64,000 nt of DNA from NCEH01 sp002257205 (lineage in GTDB: Bacteria > Pseudomonadota > Alphaproteobacteria > Rhizobiales > Xanthobacteraceae), in assembly GCF_043195105.1 (NCBI RefSeq), contig NZ_JBAFWO010000006.1. One strand, given 5' to 3'. The translations under genes were made by a program, and so were the position numbers. Each line of letters begins with the position of its first letter. The stretch's first letter is position 1. Shown in pieces: positions 17,594 through 26,000 of this stretch. The notes beneath the pieces are model-generated. The model did no database searches, was not told the origin of the DNA, and was given only the letters and a program-made list of their open reading frames with translations.

Positions 17594-18151
17594 ATGAGCG
17601 ATCTTGTCTTCATCGCCTTCCCCACGGAACAGCGGGCCGTCGAGGTTCGCGACAAGATCCTGGGCATGCAGAAGGAATATCTCATCGAGCTCGGCGATGC
17701 GGTCATCGCCGTCAAGGATGAGAACGGCCACATCAAGCTGCACCAGCTGATCAACACCACGGCCACCGGCGCCATGTCGGGCGCTCTGTGGGGCACGCTG
17801 ATCGGCTTCATCTTCATGATGCCGCTGGTGGGCACGGCCATCGGCGCGGCCTCGGGCGCGCTCGGTGGCGCGCTGACCGATGTCGGCATCAACGACCAGT
17901 TCGTGAAGGATGCGGCCGGCGCGCTGCAGCCCGGCACCGCCGGCCTGTTCCTGCTGATCCGCAAGATGACCACCGACAAGGTGCTGGAAGACCTGCGCGG
18001 CGTCGGTGGCACGGTGATGAGCACGTCTTTTGACCATACCAAGGAAAATGCGCTGCGCGACGCGCTCGCCGCCCATGCGGCGTGCGAGGTCACCGGCGAG
18101 CCCGCCCCGGCGCCGGCCGTCGGCGAAGCCCCGGCCGCGCCGACCGCCTGA
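17594..18151 (+). CDS. DUF1269 domain-containing membrane protein
   Basis: A 185-residue protein of the DUF1269 family. It opens with SDLVFIAFPTEQRAVEVRDKIL and has one long Gly/Ala-rich hydrophobic hairpin (GAMSGALWGTLIGFIFMMPLVGTAIGAASGALGGALTD, about residues 59-95) resembling glycine-zipper membrane segments, then a C-terminal domain ending in an Ala/Pro tail. Function is unknown; relatives are often linked to stress responses. AAGGAAACC precedes the ATG, and a clear terminator follows, so it is probably a single-gene transcript. Confidence 0.85.
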   Translation: MSDLVFIAFPTEQRAVEVRDKILGMQKEYLIELGDAVIAVKDENGHIKLHQLINTTATGAMSGALWGTLIGFIFMMPLVGTAIGAASGALGGALTDVGINDQFVKDAAGALQPGTAGLFLLIRKMTTDKVLEDLRGVGGTVMSTSFDHTKENALRDALAAHAACEVTGEPAPAPAVGEAPAAPTA

Positions 18152-18180
18152 GCATTTCGCGCCGTCGCACTTAAAATAAG

Positions 18181-18215
18181 GGGACCGTCCGCCGCCCGGC
18201 GAACGGTCCCTTTTT
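18181..18215 (+). terminator. Rho-independent terminator of the DUF1269 gene
   Basis: The arm GGGACCGTCCGCC pairs with GGCGAACGGTCCC (one mismatch) around a 4-nt loop and is followed by TTTTT. It lies 30 bp after the stop codon and before the convergent YXWV-repeat gene. Confidence 0.9.
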
Positions 18216-18232
18216 CATGTCGGGCGATGCGC

Positions 18233-18556
18233 TCAGCGCCACCAGCCGCCGGGACGATAGACCCAGGTATTGCCCCGGCGCACCCAGGTGCCATCGCGAT
18301 AGCGGAAGCCGGGCCGGCCGGCGACCCAGCGGCCGGGCACCCAAACATAGCGGCGGCGGCGCGGATCCCAGGTCCAGAAGCCGGACACCCAGACCCAGCC
18401 CGGACGGGGCGGGGGCGGGCGGCGCTCGATGCGCAGCGGCGGCGGCGGCGGCTGAATGAAGATCTGGGCATCGGCCTGGCTCGACGCGGCAATGGGCGCG
18501 GCGGCGGCGATGCCGGCGGTGAGCAGACCGCCGAGAAGGGACCGTCGAGAGATCAT
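18233..18556 (-). CDS. exported YXWV/WxxGRW repeat protein
   Basis: A 107-residue secreted protein. The N-terminus MISRRSLLGGLLTAGIAAAA with an ADAQ cleavage region is a signal peptide, possibly Tat. A Pro-rich linker (IQPPPPPLRIERRPPPPRPG) leads to repeated aromatic units (WVWVSGFWTWDP, YVWVPGRWVAGRPG, WVRRGNTWVYRPGGWW) of the BcpO/YXWV type found in many alphaproteobacterial envelope proteins of unknown role. The start at 18556 removes ten upstream residues that precede the signal peptide. Confidence 0.8.
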   Translation of the reverse strand: MISRRSLLGGLLTAGIAAAAPIAASSQADAQIFIQPPPPPLRIERRPPPPRPGWVWVSGFWTWDPRRRRYVWVPGRWVAGRPGFRYRDGTWVRRGNTWVYRPGGWWR

Positions 18557-19072
18557 GGGAGATATCCTTGAATACGTCCGGCGCACCGGGCGGAATCAGG
18601 CATTCCCCCTGGCGGCAGGCGGCGTGTGTGGCAGAGCCTTATGGCGTTTTTGCGCGGGATCGCGCCGTCTTGGAGGCCACCTTACCTCTTCCAGCATGGG
18701 CGCTGCGCCCTAAGTCTTTGAAGTCGCGACGGCAGCTGCAAGGCGTCGCTGAAGATTGCGTTAACCTTGTTTGTGGACAACGGCTTGGGGGTACCGGCGT
18801 CAGCCTCCACGCGAGCTGTTCAGCCGACATTTACCGGGGATCTCCTGAAAGCAGGTGCATCCCTCTTCCGCCGTCTTTCGCTTCCTCGTCCTTCGTTCGT
18901 CAGGGCCGGGCGTGTCCCGGCCATCGACACCGGGCCGACGACGCGGGCCTTGAAAAGCCGGCGCAGGGCGCGCCGGTCAGTGGGTCCACGCGCAGAGACC
19001 GGGCTCAATGCCAAGCTCCCTGCGCCCAGTTCAGTGCACCAAGTTCAGTGCGCCAAGTTCCCTGCGCCAGGC
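18557..19072. other. intergenic region without a supported gene
   Basis: About 0.5 kb. Open frames here are on both strands and have no family features. The part nearest the universal stress gene (about 19017-19080) has short repeated words around CAAGTTCAGTGCGCC, described under findings. No RNA gene or terminator was recognised. Confidence 0.5.
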
Positions 19073-19942
19073 TCAATGCGCCAGGAACAGCGGCACCGGC
19101 GAACGCTCGATCAAGGCGCGGGTGAAGCCGCCGAGCACCCATTGCTGAAGCCGCGAGTGCACGAACGCGCCCATCACCACCATATCGGCGCGGAACAGGC
19201 CCGCTTGCCCGCGCAGCGTCTCGGCCGCATCGCCATCGCGCACGCTGATGTCGTTCACGCTCACCTTCACGCCGTGTCGCGCGAGGTTCGGCGCCAGCTC
19301 GGCGCCGGGGATGGCGTGGGCCAGATCCTTCTCGCCCTTGATGCAGAGGATTTCCACCTCCTGCGCGGCCTTCAGCAGCGGCAGGGCGAAGGCGACCGCG
19401 CGGGCCGCGCGCTCGCTGCCGTCCCAGGCGATCACGATGCGCTCGGCGCGGAAGGTGGTGAAGCCCGGCGGCACGGCCAGCACCGGGCGACCGCCGCGAG
19501 TGACCACGTTTTCGATGATGTCGCGGCCAATTTCCATCGGCTCGGGCGTGGTTTCCAGCACGGTTATGTCATGCACGCGCGCCTGGCCGACGAAAGCGTC
19601 CAGCAGGTCCGCGAGGGGTAATTGCAGGTTTTCGATCGAGCAGGTGAGGCCCGAGGCATCGGCCGCGCCGCGTGCGCGCTCCAAGGTCGCGACCGCTGCT
19701 TCGCGCACCCGGCGGTTTTCCGAGCCGGCGAGTTCCGAGGCGAAATGACCGAGGGCGCTGCGTGGCACGCTGACCTTCAGCGCCGCCGCCTGCACCGTGA
19801 TATGCGCCCCCGCCGCCTGGGCGAAGGAGAGGCCGTAGGCCAATGCGGAGCTGGCGCGATCCGTGCCTTCCTCCGTGATGCCGACGAGGATGCTCTTGAA
19901 ATCTGAGACAGAGGTCACGGCGTTGCTCCTCACTGTATTCAT
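19073..19942 (-). CDS. tandem-domain universal stress protein (UspA family)
   Basis: A 289-residue protein with an N-terminal Usp-like half (FKSILVGITEEGTDRASSALAYGLSFAQ) and a C-terminal half (RIVIAWDGSERAARAVAFALPLL ... RADMVVMGAFVHSRLQQWVL...FTRALIERSPVPLFLAH). The C-terminal half retains the ATP-binding-like G-x2-x-x9-G-T pattern loosely. It is probably a stress-responsive cytosolic protein. The last codons lie in a short-word repeat region. The ATG at 19942 is the only sensible start. Confidence 0.85.
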   Translation of the reverse strand: MNTVRSNAVTSVSDFKSILVGITEEGTDRASSALAYGLSFAQAAGAHITVQAAALKVSVPRSALGHFASELAGSENRRVREAAVATLERARGAADASGLTCSIENLQLPLADLLDAFVGQARVHDITVLETTPEPMEIGRDIIENVVTRGGRPVLAVPPGFTTFRAERIVIAWDGSERAARAVAFALPLLKAAQEVEILCIKGEKDLAHAIPGAELAPNLARHGVKVSVNDISVRDGDAAETLRGQAGLFRADMVVMGAFVHSRLQQWVLGGFTRALIERSPVPLFLAH

Positions 19943-20044
19943 TATATTCTTACGCTACGGCATTTGACGCGCATGCCTGAATGATTCAAGTCAAAAGCCT
20001 GTGGCCGCGCTTTCCACCGGCTCCGGCGTGGGCGCTGCCGCCTG

Positions 20045-23000
20045 TCAGAACGGCACCGAGAGGCGGGCGCTGAGCTCCTGGGCGAGGAAATCATTGCCAG
20101 TCTGCGCCTTGTATTCGGCCCGCACCTCATAGCCCTTGGCGTTCACCAGCTGGAGTCCGGCGGTCACGTCCAAAAGCGTCGCGGGCAGGGGCACGGAATT
20201 GGTGAAGCTGGGCACGGAGGGCGCGGCGCCCGCAAGGCGACTCTGGAAAGCCAGGCTGTCGTTGGACAGGAAGGTCACGCCGACGCTGCCATAGGGCCGC
20301 AGCCAATAGTCCGGGCTGAGGTCGACGCGGGCGCCGAGCTCCACCGCCGGGCTGAAGGCGAGCGTCCATTCCTTCAGCGAGGAGATGGAGAGGTTCAGCG
20401 GCCCGGCCTGGGTTTCCGAATAGCCGGGCATATAGGTGTAGAGCAGGTCGAGATCGGCATAGGGCCGCAGATACCAATTGGCGAACGCCAGCTCATAGGA
20501 GGCGCGGGCTCGCGCGCCGGCGGTGAACACGCTGGCGCTGCCTTCGGCGATCCAGCGATTGCCGCCAAGGAAGATGTTGCGGGTGTTGTCATAGCTGCCG
20601 AAACCGGCATGCCCGGCGAGCGAGAACAGCCACGGCCCCACCTGGTGCTTCACCGAGAGCGCGCCGTCTGCACCCTCGCCATCCGAGGAGCCGAAGCCGT
20701 TATTGGTGGTGAGAGAGGTGTCCGAATAGCCCACCGTGGCGCCCACGAACCAGTCGGTGATCACTTCCTTCTGGGTGCCGATGCGATAGGTGAGGGCGTC
20801 GAGCGTGAAGCCGCTGCCGTTGCTATCGGCATATTGCTCGGCGCGGCTGCCGATCACGCGCGCCCAGGTGCAGTCGGTCTCCGCCAGCAGGGTTCCGGTG
20901 CCGGAGAAAACCGGGCAGCTCAGGGCCGCATTCAGAGACGCGCGCGCGCCGCGGGTCTGGTTCACGGCGGCGGCCTGCATCTGATCGCCGGAAAGATTCT
21001 GCAAGGCGCGCTCGTAGCCGGCCGCCGTCTGCACATTGGCGAGGCTGGCGAACACCGAGGACAGGCCGGTGGAGGTCGCGTTCCAGGACTGCTGGAGCGA
21101 TTGCGCCATCGCCGCCTCATTGGCGGTGAGGGAGACGTTCGACGGGGTGAAATTGGCCGTCGGGGTCAGCAGCAGGGTATTGTCCTGCTGGTCCAGGCCG
21201 AAGCTGATGACGCCCAGGGCGGAGGGCTGGATCACCTGCGCGCTGCCGGTCATCGCGCCGGTGCTGGAGAGGATGGTGTAGGTGAGCGGCAGCAGGTTCG
21301 CGCCGACCAACGGCTGCACGCTGCCACCGAGGGTCGTGGTGCCGGAGACGTTCAGCACGTCGTTGGTCTGTCCGGCATTGACGGCGGCATTGATGTCGAT
21401 GCCGAGAACGCCGCCTGTGCTCTGGGTGAAGTTTCCCTGCAGCATGGTGGAAAGCTCCACATTGCGGCCGCCGGGGTTCAGCGTCCCGGCATTGGTCAAT
21501 GACCCGCCATAGGGGACGTCCTCGAACGTGGTGCTGGTGCCGAGCCCGACCAGCGGGCCGGGATTGAAATGCGCCCCGGCCACATTCTGGAACGTGCTGG
21601 CCAGGGCCTGCGTCAGGTCCACATTGCCCGAGAGGGTGCCGGCATTGGTGATGGTGAAGCCTTCATACGTTCCGATGATCGCGGTGCCGGAAAGGGCGCT
21701 CACCTTGCTGCCCGCGCCGAACGTGACGGTATTGTAAATATTCCCGCCTTGGAGCACCAAGGCCGCGCCGGAGCCGCTGCCGCCGACCAAGGTGCCGGTG
21801 AAATTCACATTGATCGTGCCGCCGCCGCCGATGATGGCGCCATTCGTGGCCTGGAAACCGCTTTGCGCGAAGATGCCGGCGGCCCCTGCGCCGGTGGCGG
21901 AGATGGTGCCGGTCACGTCGATGTTCACACCGCCGCCGCCGAACAAGCCGTAAGCGCCACGCAGGGGGCCGGTCGCGGGCGGAAGCGCGATGCCCTGGGT
22001 CGAGCCGATGGCGCCGCCGCCTCCGCTGAGGCTCTGTGCGACGATGCCGTGCGCATTGGCCCCCGTGGTGGAGATCAGCGCGCCGCCCTGCGTGTTCGGC
22101 GCCATGGCGATGCTCACGACGCCGGCAAGCATATTGACGTCCGGGTCTGCGCTCGGCGGCAGCACGCTCATGCCCGTCGTGTTCATGGCGCCGCTATAGC
22201 CGCCGCCGCCGCCGATGGATTGGGCGAAGATGCCGATCGCGCCGGTGCCCGTGGTGCTGATGCTGCTGCCGCCGCCGAGCAGGATGTTTACATTGCCGCC
22301 CGCGCCGGCCCCGCTGCCGCCGACGCCGCCCGTGACGGTGACCGGCATGGTCGGGCCCGCGCCATCGGTGGCAAAGCCGCCGCCGCCGCCGATGGATTGG
22401 GCCAGGATGCCGAACGCATTGTCGCCGGTGGTGGTGACGGTGCCGGTGTGGGTGATGTTCACCGTGCCGCCGCCGCCGCTGGTCAGCGCGGAGCCGCCGA
22501 TGGTGAGGGCAAGCGTGCCGTTCGCGGCATATAATTGCTGCGCATAGGCGGCGGCGATGGCGTTGAGATCGACCCCGAGGCCCAAGAGGCCTTGGACGAT
22601 CTGGTTCTCGAGCGATGCGATTTCGGCATTGGTCGGGCCGTTCAGGCCGGCCTGTTCGGGATTGACGATGAACACGCCGCCGCCGCCGCCGATCGCCTGT
22701 CCGACGATGGCATGGGCTTCGCTGCCCGCCGTCTTGATGGTGCCGGAATTGGTGATCTGAACCGTGTCGGCACCGCCGGTGGCGCCTTGCTGGGCGTTGT
22801 TATTATTGGCGTTCGCGGCCGTGGAGCCGCCTACCGTGATGGAGGCAGTGAGCGAAAGGCTGGTGGAATCCACCGCCAGCCCGCCGACCCCGCCGCCGCC
22901 GCCCACGCTCTGGGCGAGGATGCCGAAGGCGGAATCGCCCTGGGTGCTGATGAGCGACGTGTTGCCCACGGTCACGAGATTGCCGGTGCCCGCCGCGCCG

Positions 23001-26000
23001 CCGGCGCCGCCGACCCCGACATTCACATTGATGACATTGCTGCCGGAGAGCGTGGCGCCCCCGCCATTGCCGCCGCCGCCGCCCACGGATTGGGCGAAGA
23101 TGCCGAACGCGGCATCGCCCAGGGTGGTGATGCTGCCGGCATTGGTGACCGTGACGTCTTCACCGTTGCCGGCCGCCCCGCCCGCGCCGCCGACGGCAAT
23201 ATTCGCCTCGGTGGTCGGAAACGACAGCTTGAGGGCCTCGGACGCGGCATATTGGGGGAGCTTGGCGGCGAGGATCGCCTTCAGCTCGGATTCGATGGTG
23301 TCGGCGAGCACGCCGGCGAGCGCGCCCGCGGGGTCGGACGAAGCGGTGCCGCCGCTGCCGCCGCCGCCGCCCACCGATTGCGCCTCTATGCCGTGGGCGC
23401 CGTCGGCGGTGGTGGAGATGCTGGCGCCGGCGCTGTTGGCCACCGTCACCGCGCCGCCGTCGCCGCCGCTCCCGCCCTTGCCGCCCACCGAGAGGTTGAG
23501 CTGGTAATCATCGGTCCCGGCCGCCTGGCCCGCCGCCGCCGTGCCACCGCCTCCGCCCACCGACTGGGCGAAGATGCCGCGTGCATCCACGCCCGAGGTG
23601 GTGATGAAGCCGTTGTTGGTGACGTTGACCGCGCCGCCGGTATTGCCCGAACCACCGGTTCCGCCCACGCCGATGGAGGCGGCGAAGGATTCGTTGAACG
23701 AGAACGGAATGATGCTGGTGCTGAGATCGACGCCGGCCTGCTGGCCCGACCAGGACCAGGGCAGGCTCACCGAAGTCGCCGCCGTGCCGGTGCCGCCATT
23801 GCCGCCGCCGCCGCCGATGCTGGCGGCATAGATGGCGTCCGCCGCGAAGCCCGCGGTGCTCAGCGTGGCGTTGGGATTATTCGAGACGCTCACGCTCTCG
23901 CCGATGCCGCCGCCACCCCCGCCGCCGCCCACCGCCACCGAGAGGGCGAGCACGAGCGAGGAGCCGTAGGTATAGGTGGACGTCGCCGCATTGCCGCCAT
24001 TGCCGCCGCCTCCGCCCACGGACTGGGCGAGGATGGCATAGGCCTGGTCGCTCTGGGTGCTGATGAAATTGAGGTTGCCGACCGTGACTTGGCCGCCGTT
24101 GCCGCCATAGGCGCCCGAACCGCCGATGCCGATGGTGACGCCGATGTTCGGGATTTCGCCATAGCCGAGGCTGTAGGAGCTGGAATTCGCATTGCCGCCG
24201 GATCCGCCGCCGCCGCCGATGCTGAGCGCTGCGATGCCCGCCGCGTCCAGGCCCTGGGTGGTGATGGTCGCGGCATTGATCACCTCTATGGCGCCGCCAT
24301 TGCCGCCGAAGCCGCCGCCGCCGCCGAGCGCCACCGCGACGCTGGGCACCACGAAGCTGGCCGAAGTGGTACCCACCGTGCCGCCCGCCCCGCCGGCGCC
24401 GCCGACGCTCAATGCATAGATGCCGATGGCGGAATCATTGGTGGTGGCGATGAGGCCGGAATTCAGCAGGTTCAGCCCGCCACCCGCGCCGCCGCCGCTG
24501 CCGTTTCCGCCCACCGTGATGGAGATCGGCCCGAGCCCGTTCACCGCGCCGCCGGAATCCCCGCCGCCGCCGATGGACTGGCCGAACATGCCGTAGCCCT
24601 GGTCGCCCGAGGTGGTGATGATGCCCGTATTGGTCAGCGAAATGCCGGCGCCCGCGCCGCCGTTTCCGGCATTGCCGCCTTGCTCATAGACATGGCCGTT
24701 GGCCGCCCCGCCGGCGCCGCCGCTGCCGCCCTGGCTGACGCCGTAAATGCCATAGCCGCCGGTGCCGCTGGTTGTGATGGTGCCGGAACTCGTCACCGTC
24801 ACCGCGAAGTCCACGGAGAGGGAGCCGCCCGAGCCGCCATCTCCGCCCGAGCCGCCATCGGAATCAAAGGTCTCGGAGGAGAGCCCGCCTGCGCCGCCAT
24901 TGCCGCCCAGCGCGGCGGCATAAATGCCGTAGGAGGAGGTGCCATAGGTGGTGATGGCGGCGGCATTGCTGACGTACACCGTGCCGCCATTGCCGCCCTG
25001 GCCGCCGTCGCCGGCATTGCCGACGGTGCCGTTCTGGCCGGAACCTGTGCCCGCATTGCCGCCGACGCTGAGCGCGACGAGGCCGGAAGAGGTGGCCCCG
25101 TAGGTGGTCACGGAGGTGCCGACATAGGTGGTCAGCTCGCTGTTTCCTGCGTTGCCGCCGGCTCCGCCCCCTCCGCCGTCCGCGTCCCCGGCATTGGCAT
25201 AGGCGCCGTTGCCGCCCGTGCCGCCCTGGGTGATGACGCCGAGCCCGGTCGAACTGGTGCCATAGGTGACCGCCTGGGCCGCCACGCCGGAGCTGTTGGC
25301 GAATTTCAGTATGGCGGGGACCCCCCCGCCACCGGCCCCGCCATTGGCGCCGGTGCCGTCCGCCGCCGATCCACCCGCGCCGCCGGTGCTGGCGACCCAG
25401 GCCGCCGGTGAGAACGAATAGTCCGCGCCGGCGAGGCTCGTGCCGGTCACCACGTTTCCGGTGAGGTTGAGCGTCGCCGGGCCGCCCGAGCCGCCCGCAT
25501 GATTGCCGCGCCCCGCGCCGCCGGTGGACAAGAGCAGCAGGCCGGTGGAGCTTGGCCCCGCCGTGGTGGCGCCGCTCGTGGGCAGGGCGAGATCGGCGGT
25601 GACGCTGACCGTTCCGCCCGCCCCGCTGAGGCCGACGCTATTGGCGTCGCCGCCGAAGCTGGTGGCGCGCAGCGCCGGAGCATTGGCATTGGTTGTGGAA
25701 AGGACGCCGCCGGCCGTGACGGTGACCGATCCGCCGGTGCCGCCCGAGGCGTCCGCCCAGATCGCGCTTGCCCCCGCGCCCTGGGTGGTGATCACCGAGG
25801 AAGCGGTGGTGGTGAGCGTGACCGAGCCGCCGTCGCCCACGGCACCCTTGCCCAGCGCGCCCGTGCCCTCCTTGCCGCCGTTCGCCATCGCCAGAATGCC
25901 GTGGGAATCGGCCCCGGAGGTGAGGATTGTGCCGCTATTGGTGAGGGTGACCGATCCGCCCCCGCCGCCATCGCCGCCATAGCCCTGAAGATTGCTCGAA

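Noticed and set aside
22535..25411. A 958-codon plus-strand open frame opposite the autotransporter
   Set aside because: It is the antisense of a Gly-rich (GGN) repeat gene, where stops are rare in other frames. Its composition (Ala/Gly/Asp/Arg repeats) mirrors the sense modules and it has no ribosome site or domain.
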